DNA of 64,000 nucleotides, taken from contig NZ_CP065193.1 of the NCBI RefSeq assembly GCF_018831625.1, forward strand, positions 1,054,001 through 1,118,000. The letters are read 5' to 3'. Below, in pieces: positions 54,861 through 63,409 of the stretch (position 1 is its first letter; each line of letters starts with the position of its first letter). A model generated the notes under the pieces. It had not been told where the DNA came from and did no database searches. It saw only the letters and a list, made by a program, of their open reading frames with translations. Source of the DNA: Spiroplasma endosymbiont of 'Nebria riversi'. Its GTDB lineage: Bacteria; Bacillota_I; Bacilli_A; Mycoplasmatales; Nriv7. The translations under genes and the position numbers were made by a program.

Positions 54861-55038
54861 AGAATTTATCAAGGGTAAAAAATTTGAAAATTTAACACAA
54901 TTAAAATGCGAATTATTTGATTTTGTTAATTGATACAATAATCTTAGAATACAGGGCAGTTTAAATTATTTAACGCCTGTTGAATTTAGGAAAATGACAG
55001 TCTACATAAAAAGTGTCCAAAAAAGGGTTGCCACACCA
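54861..55038 (+). mobile_element. IS150-like copy 5, right-end fragment
   Basis: The last 178 bases of the element on the plus strand, ending GCCACACCA. With copy 4 it forms inverted IS150-like ends bracketing an IS1595-like copy. Confidence 0.85.
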
Positions 55039-55039
55039 T

Positions 55040-55276
55040 AGAGAAGTATTGCAAAGAATCATTATCAAATATGACAGCATTTATCTTCCTAACAATTTAA
55101 TTGCCTTTTGAGAATTAGAAATTGACAATGAAGAACTTCAATATACTCTTGAACACTTACTAGAATACATTAACGAACATTATTCTGAAGAACACGCTTA
55201 TGAAGAAATTTATGAAGAAGTACAAAACTTTGTTGAATATATGGAAAGTTTAGAACCAAAAGAAAAGAAACACTAA
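55040..55276 (+). pseudogene. Acidic host protein, N-terminus lost to IS
   Basis: An open 78-codon frame with no start (REVLQRIIIKYDSIYLPNN ... YMESLEPKEKKH). The C-terminal half is rich in Glu with HLLEYINEHYSEEHAYEE. It is followed by a strong terminator, so it was the 3' end of a real gene. Family not recognised. Confidence 0.6.
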
Positions 55277-55311
55277 AAAACGACTTTATTTTCTAAATAA
55301 AGTCGTTTTCA
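55275..55311 (+). terminator. Terminator
   Basis: AAAACGACTTTATTT-TCTA-AAATAAAGTCGTTTT, a near-perfect 14-15 bp stem that begins at the stop codon. It lies between the truncated gene and the convergent tRNA genes and can act on both strands. Confidence 0.85.
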
Positions 55312-55327
55312 AACCGTAAACATAACT

Positions 55328-55404
55328 TGGTAGCGAGAGAGAGACTTGAACTCTCGACCTTTCGGGTATGAACCGAACACTCTAACCAACTGAGCTATCT
55401 CGCC
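55328..55404 (-). tRNA. tRNA-Met (CAU)
   Basis: 77 nt including an encoded CCA. Acceptor GGCGAGA/TCTCGCT, anticodon loop with CAU in GGTTCATACC, T-arm GAGAGTTCAAGTCTCTC. The stem sequence resembles elongator tRNA-Met; a lysidine-modified Ile tRNA is the alternative. Confidence 0.9.
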
Positions 55405-55409
55405 AAATA

Positions 55410-55486
55410 TGGTCGGGAAGATAGGATTCGAACCTACGACCTCTCGGTCCCAAACCGAGCGCTCTACCAAGCTAAGCTACTTCCCG
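55410..55486 (-). tRNA. tRNA-Pro (UGG)
   Basis: 77 nt with CCA. Acceptor CGGGAAG/CTTCCCG, anticodon stem CTCGG/CCGAG around TTTGGGA, T-loop TTCGAAT. Five bases separate it from tRNA-Met, so they form one transcript. Confidence 0.95.
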
Positions 55487-55499
55487 TATTAAAATAAAA

Positions 55500-55577
55500 T
55501 GGCGCGCCCAACAGGAGTTGAACCCGCAACCTCTTGATCCGTAGTCAAGCACTCTGTCCAATTGAGCTATGGGCGCC
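55500..55577 (-). tRNA. tRNA-Arg (ACG)
   Basis: 78 nt with CCA. Acceptor GGCGCCC/GGGCGCG, anticodon stem CTTGA/TCAAG around CTACGGA. First of the three-tRNA transcript. Confidence 0.95.
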
Positions 55578-55602
55578 TATGGTGTCATTAAATAACAAAA
55601 TT

Positions 55603-55631
55603 ATTATATATTATTACCGCTCTGTTAACAA
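55603..55631 (-). promoter_or_regulatory. tRNA operon promoter
   Basis: On the minus strand TTGTTA (-35), a 17-base spacer, and TATAAT (-10), 26 bases ahead of tRNA-Arg. IS1595-like copy 10 ends 10 bases upstream of the -35, so the promoter is spared. Confidence 0.88.
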
Positions 55632-55641
55632 CAAAAATTTC

Positions 55642-56655
55642 TTTTAATTTTGTCGAAAACTCTTGATAAAATAAAAAAAATCATCAACTTGATAATTTTA
55701 AAAGGCTTTTATGTAAAATTACTATTTTTACTTTAATTTTTTATACATTAAAATATAATACCGCTGTTTGTTGGTTTGGAGTTAAACCCTTATATTAGTA
55801 TTTTCATTTTCAGAGATTTAAATAATTTTGAATATTAGTAAAACCTAAACCATGATAATGAATTAAGGCTTCTTTAAGATTAGATTGTAATTTACTGATT
55901 TTATTTAAGTTACGATAACTAGCTTCAGGATTAATTGTTTTTTTAGTTACACATAAAGTAGAGTTTGTTTGTTTTGCTACTAAAAAATATAATTTTTGCA
56001 TATCAGAAGTAATAATTTAATTTTGGTTAATTAATTCTTTGTTCATATTTTCAATAACTCATTGTTTTTGTAAATGTTTGGTGCTTGCGGATTTAACATA
56101 AATATTGTTATTATTATCAACTGCCATTTGAATACAGCATTTAGTATTAGTTGCGAATGGATCAAGGTGAATTCTTCGTGGATCAGTTTTATGTTTTAAA
56201 TTTCCTTTATGAATTTCTTTAATAAATGTTTCATCAATTTGGATTTTACCAGATAATTTTTTAAATTTTAATTGGGTATTTTCTAATTGTTTTGATTTCA
56301 TTAGTTTTTTACGATTATATCAAGCGGTTTTTAATGTGGTTTTAATAAAACGAGAAATTGTTTTACCAGATTACCCCAGCAATGAAATTTGAATCAATAA
56401 ATTTCATTGTTCATAATTTAAATGACTTCAATAAATAAAATGATTACGAAAAGCGTCAAAACTTGCACGGCAATTTTTACATAAATATTTTTGTTTTCCT
56501 TCTGAATTATGTCCATTTTTAACGCAATGGTAAGATTCACATTTAGGGCATTTAATACCTCGTGCTCTAAATTTTTGATCAATTTCATTTAAACGTTTTT
56601 GTTTTTTTATTAATTCTGCTTGTTATTTGACTTTTTCATAAAATTCTAAAAATTT
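55642..56655 (-). mobile_element. IS1595-like copy 10, left end lost
   Basis: The right TIR and most of the transposase remain. The first 40 codons and left TIR are missing, replaced at 56656 by sequence upstream of tRNA-Cys. Several TAA codons lie in the frame (55741-56655), so it is inactive. Confidence 0.88.
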
Positions 56656-56718
56656 CATATTTCATAACTTTAATTAATAATATCACAAATTATTTCTTGT
56701 TACCTATTGGTTAATTAA

Positions 56719-56742
56719 AAAAATCACTTAACTGTGATTTTA
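56719..56742 (-). terminator. Terminator of tRNA-Cys
   Basis: Read on the minus strand: AAAATCAC-AGTTAA-GTGATTTT followed by seven T in total, 13 bases after the tRNA. Confidence 0.8.
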
Positions 56743-56754
56743 CTTAATATTTTA

Positions 56755-56831
56755 TGGAGGCACTGATCGGATTCGAACCGATAATCAAGGAGTTGCAGTC
56801 CAATGCCTTAAACCAGTTTGGCCACAGTGCC
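56755..56831 (-). tRNA. tRNA-Cys (GCA)
   Basis: 77 nt with CCA. Acceptor GGCACTG/CAGTGCC, anticodon loop CTGCAAC, T-arm ATCGG-TTCGAAT-CCGAT. The anticodon stem TTGGA/TCCTT pairs at only three of five positions, with two U-U mismatches at the outer end. Confidence 0.85.
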
Positions 56832-56893
56832 ATATATACAATAAATATTATTACACATTAATTATAAAACTACAATAATATTTTATTAAAAAC

Positions 56894-56934
56894 TGTAGAA
56901 ACCATATACATATGACAAGATTTTGGTTTCTACA
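56894..56934. repeat. 41-bp phage-edge stem-loop, copy 2
   Basis: TGTAGAAACCA ... TGGTTTCTACA, perfect 11-bp arms around a 19-base loop. The chromosome (tRNA-Cys side) lies left, plectrovirus DNA right. Confidence 0.85.
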
Positions 56935-57202
56935 AACCTGCTTTTAATTAATAAATAAATACGAGCTCATTTATTTATTACAAGAAATATAAGGTTAAAT
57001 TAATATTTATTATTTTTAGTTATGCCTTGTATTTTTTTGTGCCTTGATAGCAATAAACTAAGTTAATTAGTAAACGAAGTTTACTAACAAATTTTGTTAA
57101 ACACAAATGTTTAAAAAAATAAATATTTAGCTTAGTTAGATAACTAAGCTAAATATAACTTAGTTTAATATAACTAAATATATTTGTAAGGGAGGTATGT
57201 AT
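56935..57202 (+). promoter_or_regulatory. Plectrovirus leader, plus strand
   Basis: Shares its sequence with 20835-21016 (reverse) and 61981-62115 (reverse). It contains AACTAAG/CTTAGTT repeats and the GGGAGG ribosome site of the next gene. No ORF seen. Confidence 0.55.
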
Positions 57203-57526
57203 GTGAGAAATATTGAAAATATTTTTTTAAATACTAAAAAATATCTTTTAAAAGAAACACAAAACGCAATGCTTATTAAAGCACCATAAATTCCTTGATT
57301 TAGTAATCCTATTGGTATTTGATTTTCAAAACAATTTGTTTATAAAGGCAAATATGAAAATTCTATTTGTATTGGAATAATTAGAAATGGTGAGTATCAG
57401 TTGATTTCAGTTAATAAAAAAGAGCAGGAGTCTAATTTGATTATAGGACAAGAATTGTTAAATTTTTTTATTGCCGAAAAAGAGAATGATAAAAAGGATG
57501 TAAGTTTTAATTATTTTAAAAATTAA
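57203..57526 (+). pseudogene. 107-aa phage protein with nonsense codon
   Basis: The same length as the intact 20511-20834 gene, but GAA at codon 29 is TAA (57287). Otherwise very similar. Confidence 0.85.
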
Positions 57527-57539
57527 TTTTAAAGGTGTT

Positions 57540-57701
57540 TTAAGGCGCCTTAAGAATAGAGGTAAATAAATTATTTAAAAAAACTCCACAAAACATCTTG
57601 GTTGATGTTTATAGTGGTGAAGCGGTGCGGAAAGCGTATGCTCCGCCCGCTAGAGGGTTATGGATGAGTTGAGGTTATTTAACTAAGTTATTGCAATTTT
57701 T
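57540..57701 (+). other. Phage non-coding block with palindrome and GC-rich motif
   Basis: Perfect palindrome TTAAGGCGCCTTAA (57540-57553) and a GC-rich motif (57617-57655, GAAGCGGTGCGGAAAGCGT) like the one upstream of rep. No gene in this stretch. Confidence 0.6.
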
Positions 57702-58807
57702 TTTTAATTTTGTAGAAAACTCTTGATATTTATTGAATATACTTAATTTTAGGTATATTTTTAATATGATAGAGGTGGATAATAATTATGGAAAAAATAA
57801 TTCAAGAACTAGTAAATACTTTAACAGATGATCAATTTTTAGAATTTTATGAAAAAGTCAAACAACAAGCAGAATTAATAAAAAAACAAAAACGTTTAAA
57901 TGAAATTAATCAAAAATTTAGAGCACACGGTATTAAACGCCCTAAATGTGAATCTTGCCATTGCTTTAAAAATGGACATAATTCAGAAGGAAAACAAAAA
58001 TATTTATGTAAAAATTGCCGTGCAAGTTTTGACGCTTTTCGTAATCATTTTATTTATTGAAGTCATTTAAATTATGAACAATGAAATTTATTGATTCAAA
58101 TTTCATTGCCGGGGCAATCTAGTAAAACAATTTCTCGTTTTATTAAAACTACATTAAAAAATGCTTGATATAATCGTCAAAAATTAATGAAATCAAAACA
58201 ATTAGAAAATACCCAATTAAAATTTAAAAAATTATCTGGTAAAATCCAAATCGATGAAACATTTATTAAAGAAATTCATAAAGGAAATTTCGAACATAAA
58301 ACTGATCCACGAAGAATTTACCTTGACATGATAATAATAACAATATTTATGTTAAATCCACAAACACCAAACGTTTACAAAAATAATGAGTTATTGAAAA
58401 TATGAACAAAGAATTAATTAACCAAAATTCAATTATTACTTCTGATATGCAAAAATTATATTTTTTAGTAGCAAAACAAACAAACTCTACTTTATGTGTA
58501 ACTAAAACAACAATTAATCCTGAAGCTAGTTATCGTAACTTAAATAAAATCAGTAAATTACAATCTAGTCTTAAAGAAGCATTAATTCATTATCATGGTT
58601 TAGGTTTTACTAATATTCAAAATTATTTAAATCTCTGAAAATTAAAATACCAACATAAGGGTTTAACTCCAAACCAACAAACAGCGGTATTATATTTTAA
58701 TGTATAAAAAATTAAAGTAAAAATAGTAATTTTACATAAAAGCCTTTTAAAATTATCAAGTTGATGATTTTTTTTTATTTTATCAAGAGTTTTCGACAAA
58801 ATTAAAA
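57702..58807 (+). mobile_element. IS1595-like copy 11 with 8-bp target duplication
   Basis: Flanks CAATTTTT at 57694-57701 and 58808-58815. The transposase (57788-58707) has a 40-base net deletion between the TDPRR and NNNIY segments. Inserted within the phage genome. Confidence 0.92.
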
Positions 58808-58855
58808 CAATTTTTTGATTTGATGTAGTAAAAAAATAGTTTTGGAGTTTTAGAA

Positions 58856-59032
58856 ATGAAAATGTGAGTTAGTGTGGATGAACCGCCTAAAAATTATTGT
58901 CGAAAGTTTATATATTCTATTAATAAAAAAACTGGATTAGAACAAAAAATTTGAGCGTCTAAATCTGCACTTGAATCTGTTAGAACTGATTTAGTCGGTG
59001 ATAATTGACTTTGTGTTGATATTGCATATTAA
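58856..59032 (+). CDS. Plectrovirus small protein, 58 aa
   Basis: MKMWVSVDEPPKNYCRKFIYSINKK..., soluble, Trp-rich by TGA codons, with GGAG ahead of the ATG. No counterpart is seen in the minus-strand phage block at 46-52 kb. Function unknown. Confidence 0.6.
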
Positions 59033-59061
59033 AAGATTAAAAAATTAAGGAGAAAAGAAAG

Positions 59062-59274
59062 ATGAGTATATTTGGATTAGTATTTTTTACGATTTTAACA
59101 TTATTACTAGCATATTATATTGCAGTTAATATTTATCGGTTTTTTAAAGATAAAAAGAAATATGGTAGTGAAGCAAAGCGGTTGCCAAAAGATTTTACTT
59201 ATTCACAACGAATATTTATTGCAAAGTTTAAACGAAATTTGTTAGAACAAGATGAAAAAGAAATTAAAAAGTAG
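59062..59274 (+). CDS. Plectrovirus small membrane protein, 70 aa
   Basis: An N-terminal TM (FGLVFFTILTLLLAYYIAV) followed by a basic part with FIAKFKRNLLEQDEKE. Relative of the 73-aa gene at 51708-51929. AAGGAG lies ahead of the ATG. Confidence 0.75.
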   Translation: MSIFGLVFFTILTLLLAYYIAVNIYRFFKDKKKYGSEAKRLPKDFTYSQRIFIAKFKRNLLEQDEKEIKK

Positions 59275-59283
59275 GTTTAGAAA

Positions 59284-59431
59284 ATGTTTAAAAAAATAAT
59301 TATTGAGTTAATTGAATTAATTTATCCAACTGCCGATTACCACCCCAAGTTGTATTTTTTTTTCAATTTTAATAATTGTAATGCTATCTTCAGCCATTAT
59401 TTTTCTACTCTTTTGACCTTTTAAGCGGTAA
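59284..59431 (+). pseudogene. Plectrovirus small TM protein, frameshifted
   Basis: MFKKIIIELIELIYPTADY, then a frame change near the CACCCCAAG, then FSILIIVMLSSAIIFLLFWPFKR. The relative at 51547-51708 is intact. Confidence 0.65.
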
Positions 59432-59472
59432 TTATTATATTTTTAGTTGCTTGAAAAGATTTAGATTGAGAA

Positions 59473-59670
59473 ATGACAAAATTGTATTTTTGAGATTTAT
59501 TTATCCAAATTACAACTATTCCGGCTCATATTAGTGGTGGTAAAGAAATTGATTTAACACAAGAAACACTTTGACTTTTAATAGCGAACATCGCGTTTTG
59601 AATGGTATTAGTAATTATTGTCTTATTTATGGTTATTTTGTTTTATAAAGTTAAATCATATTTTGTTTAG
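59473..59670 (+). CDS. Plectrovirus small TM protein, 65 aa
   Basis: MTKLYFWDLFIQITTIPAHISGG, then a C-terminal TM (IANIAFWMVLVIIVLFMVILF). Compared with 51320-51543, about 10 residues may be missing at the front, since KDLDWE continues the frame upstream without an initiator. Confidence 0.65.
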
Positions 59671-59685
59671 AAAGGGGGTGATTAT

Positions 59686-59919
59686 ATGATCGGAACTTTC
59701 TTAGTAGATGCACCAGCTGTTACTGGTGAACAAGCGGTTACTAATTTATGAAAAGCATTAATTAAAGCATTTAGCAATATTTGAACTGATATTATTGGTG
59801 GTAATATGCCAAATGTCGTTAATTTCTTTGCTACATATTGATTTTTCTTGCTTGGTGTGATTATTGGTTTATTTTTAGTCGCTTTCAAAATGTTTGAAAA
59901 ATTAATGCCCGGCAGATAG
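59686..59919 (+). CDS. Plectrovirus major coat-type protein, 77 aa
   Basis: MIGTFLVDAPAVTGEQAVTN, an amphipathic helix, a TM (YWFFLLGVIIGLFLVAF) and a basic end KMFEKLMPGR. This is the classic layout of a filamentous phage major coat protein. Strong ribosome site AAAGGGGGTG. It precedes the Zot-like gene, as in the other block. The frame is intact here and broken at 50898-51141. Confidence 0.75.
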
Positions 59920-59956
59920 TAATAAAAATAAAGAAAGTGTGATTTAAGCGACGCTA

Positions 59957-60185
59957 TTGTTTAAAAAAATAAATTTAATATTATATGATTTTGTTGCTTT
60001 AAATCGCACTTTATTTATTATTGCGTGATTTTATGGTGCGATTTTGCATTATTATAATCCCCAAAGTTAAAGAATGTTATTTGATATTATTTATTTATTA
60101 ATTGCTTTGTATATTTTATATACTAAAATTTCTCATTTCTTTGCATGGCGTAGTTTTATTAATTTCTTATTAAATTTGCCTTAAA
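59957..60185 (+). pseudogene. Zot-like ATPase N-terminus, cut by IS150-like copy 6
   Basis: LFKKINLILYDFVALNRTLFIIAWFYGAILHYYN, then TAA, then IIYLLIALYILYTKI before the IS at 60186. Corresponds to the first 60-70 residues of 49864-50859; the ATPase part is gone. Confidence 0.65.
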
Positions 60186-61751
60186 TGGATAGGTTACAAT
60201 AAGTTGGACCATATTTATGTGGACTTTCAAATAAAATAAAATTATTAAGAAAGTAGGAAGATAAAAATGGGGAAAAACTCATATTCAAATGAATTTAAAA
60301 AACAAATTGTCATGCTTTATCAAAACGGAAAAAGCATTGTTGAAATTATTAAAGAATACGGGATTTCAAAATCAGCCGTATAATCAGTGAATTAAAAATT
60401 TTAATAATTTTGGGTCATTTAAAGTACAAAATAATCGCACTGTCGAAGAAAATGAATTAATTTACTTGCGAAAAGAAAACCAACAATTACGAATGGAAAA
60501 TGACATTTTAAAGCAAGCAGCACTGATAATTGGCAAAAAATAGGAGTTATTAACAATAATAAAGAAAAATATTCCGTGCTAAAAATGTGTCAAATATTAA
60601 AAATAGCAAAACCAACATATTATTATCAAACTAATAATTGTGTTAAGTATGATGTTAATAATTATGAAGAAGAAGTTATCAGTGCATTTAATAAAAGTCG
60701 TAAAATTTATGGTGCTCGTAAAATTAAAGCTGTTTTAATGAGAAAAGATATTATCTTATCACGTCGAAAAATCAGATTCCTTATGATCAAAAATAATTTG
60801 GTTTCTAAATACAACAAATTAAAATATCGTAATCATAAAACAATGGTTAATAATGAAAAAATTAGTAATGTTTTAAATCGTCAATTTAATAACAAAAAAC
60901 CTAATGAAGTTGTTGTTAGTGATTTAACATATGTGCAAAAGTTGGATAGGTTACAATAAGTTAGACCATATTTATGTGGACTTTCAAATAAAATAAAATT
61001 ATTGATGAAATTTTAAGCACTTTTAAAATTAAAAAATCATTGAGTGCGAAGGGTTGTCCTTATGACAACGCTGTGGCTGAAACAACTTACAAAACTTTTA
61101 AAACGGAATTTATTGAGGGTAAAAAATTTGAAAATTTAACATAATTAAAATACGAATTATTTGATTTTGTTAATTGATATAACAACATTCGAATTCACGG
61201 CAGCCTAAATTATTTAACGCCTGTTGAATTTAGAAAACAACAGTCTACATAAAAAGTGTCCTAAAAAGGGTTGCCATACCAAGTTGGAGGAAAATGACAT
61301 TATATTTGTTTATTAATTGACTTGTTTAATCGAGAAATAATTGGCTATAGTGCCATACCAAACAAAACCGCTGAACTAGTTCAACAAGCTTTTCATAAAA
61401 TAACACGACCATTAAATAAAATAACTTTATTTCATACTGATCGTGGTAATGAATTCAAAAATAAAATCATTGATGAAATTTTAATAACCTTTAATATTAA
61501 AAGATCATTGAGTGCGAAGGGTTGTCCTTATGACAATGCTGTGGCTGAAACAACTTACAAAACTTTTAAAACGGAATTTATCAAGGGTAAAAAATTTGAA
61601 AATTTAACACAATTAAAATGCGAATTATTTGATTTTGTTAATTGATACAATAATCGTAGAATACATGGCAGTTTAAATTATTTAATGCCTGTTGAATTTA
61701 GAAAATGACGGTCTACATAAAAAGTGTCCAAAAAACGGTTGCCAATAACCA
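60186..61751 (+). mobile_element. IS150-like copy 6, interrupted by copy 7
   Basis: Starts TGGATAGG and ends near ATAACCA. orfA (60267 onward) has a one-base gain (TATAATCAG). orfB (60576-61720) is split at 60942 by the nested copy. The right end abuts an IS1595-like fragment. Confidence 0.88.
60943..61281 (+). mobile_element. IS150-like copy 7, deletion derivative nested in copy 6
   Basis: The left end (about 60 bases) is joined to the last third of orfB, ending CCATACCA. Flanked by the 3-bp repeat AGT (60940-60942 and 61282-61284), which matches the IS3 family. Confidence 0.88.
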
Positions 61752-61980
61752 CCGTGTGCTCTAAATTTTTGATCAATTTCATTTAAACGTTTTCGTTTTT
61801 TTTATTAATTCTGCTTGTTGTTTGACTTTTTCATAAAATTCTAAAAATTTATCATCTGTTAAAGTATTTACTAGTTCTTGAATTATTTTTTCTATAATTA
61901 TTATCCACCTCTGTCATATAAAAATATACCTAAAATTAAGTATATTCAATAAATATCAAGAGTTTTCTACAAAATTAAAA
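61752..61980 (-). mobile_element. IS1595-like copy 12, left-end fragment
   Basis: Left TIR and the first 45 or so codons; the ATG is changed to ATA and an extra base lies in the T-run. The rest is replaced by the IS150-like end. Confidence 0.85.
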
Positions 61981-62115
61981 AATATATTTAGTTTATTACT
62001 ATCAAGGCACAAAAAAATACAAGACATAACTAAAAATAATAAATATTAATTTAACCTTATATTTCTTGTAATAAATAAATGAGCTCATATTTATTTATCA
62101 ATTTAACAGCAAACT
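61981..62115 (-). other. Plectrovirus leader remnant
   Basis: Shares sequence with 20897-21016 (ATCAAGGCACAAAAAAATAC and on). The phage gene that should follow has been lost to the IS copies. Confidence 0.6.
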
Positions 62116-62156
62116 TGTAAAAACCAAAATCTTGTCATATGTATATGGTTTCTACA
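62116..62156. repeat. 41-bp phage-edge stem-loop, copy 3
   Basis: TGTAAAAACCA ... TGGTTTCTACA (one arm with a single change). Phage DNA on the left, the NAD kinase upstream region on the right. Confidence 0.8.
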
Positions 62157-62242
62157 AAATTAAAAAAAAAATAATATTTATATGGATTTTTAATTATGAT
62201 ATTATTAGCTTATTGATAGAATTATATTATGAGGTGTAATTA

Positions 62243-63028
62243 ATGCAACAAAAGAAATTTACAATTGTTACTAATAAGGCCGATGAATCAATTGCAGGGG
62301 CTAAAAACTTATCTAGTAAATTATTGGCATTAAAGATGATATTTGATGAACAAAACCCAGAAATAGTATTTGCTATTGGTGGTGATGGTACTTTTTTATC
62401 GGCGGTTAATCGTTTTAATGAAAATATTGATAATATTCATTTTATAACTATTAATACGGGAAATATTGGTTTTAATGCTCTTTATCAAGTTAATGAAATT
62501 GATAAGTTAATTACTAATTTAAAAAATAATATTTTGAAAACAAAATCTCTTGATGCTTTAAAGATAACTATTAATAATAAAATTTTTTATAGTCTTAATG
62601 AGATTAAATTAATGAGTATTGCAAAAACAATATTTTTTACAGTTTATATTAATAATCAATTATTACAAAATTGTCAAAGTTCAGGATTTGTTTTAACTAC
62701 TAAAACTGGTTCAACGGGCTATACTAAAAGTATTAATGGTGCCGTTATTTTAAGTGAAAAAAATTTAATGGAATTCTTAGAAATTGCTCCGGTTTCTCAT
62801 AATAAACATAATTCTTTAAAGGCGCCATTAATTTTAGATAATACCCACACCGTTACTATTAAAGGTAATATGAAAGATGCTTTTTTAGTAATTGATAGTC
62901 AAAAACATGACTTTAATAGTGATAATTTAATTATTAATTTAATTGCTAATAAAATTAAAATTTTAGTAACTGATGTTAATGATTTAATAATGATTAATCA
63001 AATTCAAAAAACATTTATTCATAATTAA
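62243..63028 (+). CDS. nadK: NAD kinase
   Basis: Phosphorylates NAD+ to NADP+. 261 aa with the diacylglycerol-kinase-like GGDGTFL motif (about residue 46), the NTGNIGF segment and KTGSTGYTKS in the C-terminal domain. The Asn-Glu of YSLNEI and the later residues fit the NAD site. ATG 62243 lies 7 bases after GAGGTG. The gene begins only 86 bases from the phage edge hairpin, so the promoter region may be partly phage-derived. Confidence 0.94.
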   Translation: MQQKKFTIVTNKADESIAGAKNLSSKLLALKMIFDEQNPEIVFAIGGDGTFLSAVNRFNENIDNIHFITINTGNIGFNALYQVNEIDKLITNLKNNILKTKSLDALKITINNKIFYSLNEIKLMSIAKTIFFTVYINNQLLQNCQSSGFVLTTKTGSTGYTKSINGAVILSEKNLMEFLEIAPVSHNKHNSLKAPLILDNTHTVTIKGNMKDAFLVIDSQKHDFNSDNLIINLIANKIKILVTDVNDLIMINQIQKTFIHN

Positions 63029-63046
63029 ACAAAAGGAAGAGAAGCG

Positions 63047-63409
63047 ATGGAATTATGACAGATACTGTTGTTAGATTTAGGGTTAATATTATTAGTTTTT
63101 ATAATTGCTTGCTTAATAAATATGATATTTTTAAAAAATAAAAATTCATCAGAAAAACAATGACAAAAATTAATTCCTTTTAAAGTAGATGTTTTTATTG
63201 ATTATTTAGGAACAATTAGTAATATTATTGAGGCACAAGCAACAAATACAAAGATTAAAATTATTATTAAAGATATTAAACAAGTTAATATTCAAAAGAT
63301 TCGGAAGTTAAAACAGCAAGGAATAATTAAACAAAGTAATGCTATTAGTATTATTTTTGGTAAGTACGCGAAGGCATTATCAGAGATTATTAATGGTCGT
63401 TTAAAATAG
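63047..63409 (+). CDS. PTS EIIB-like domain protein with TM anchor
   Basis: A 120-aa protein: an N-terminal TM (LLLDLGLILLVFIIACLI), then a domain resembling glucose-type EIIB (YLGTISNIIEAQATNTKIKIIIK ... IIKQSNAISIIFGKYA). The phosphorylated Cys expected in CxTRLR is absent (ATNTKIK), so it is unlikely to carry phosphate. Similar anchored EIIB-like proteins occur in Mycoplasma. It follows nadK by 18 bases. Confidence 0.75.

Noticed and set aside
55328-55404. tRNA-Ile2 (CAU, lysidine type) or initiator Met
   Set aside because: The stems resemble elongator Met and the acceptor end is fully paired, unlike initiators. Ile2 cannot be excluded without tilS-specific signals, but is less likely.
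59682-59888. Minus-strand frame opposite the coat gene
   Set aside because: Antisense shadow; the plus-strand coat protein has a strong ribosome site and a relative at 50898-51141.
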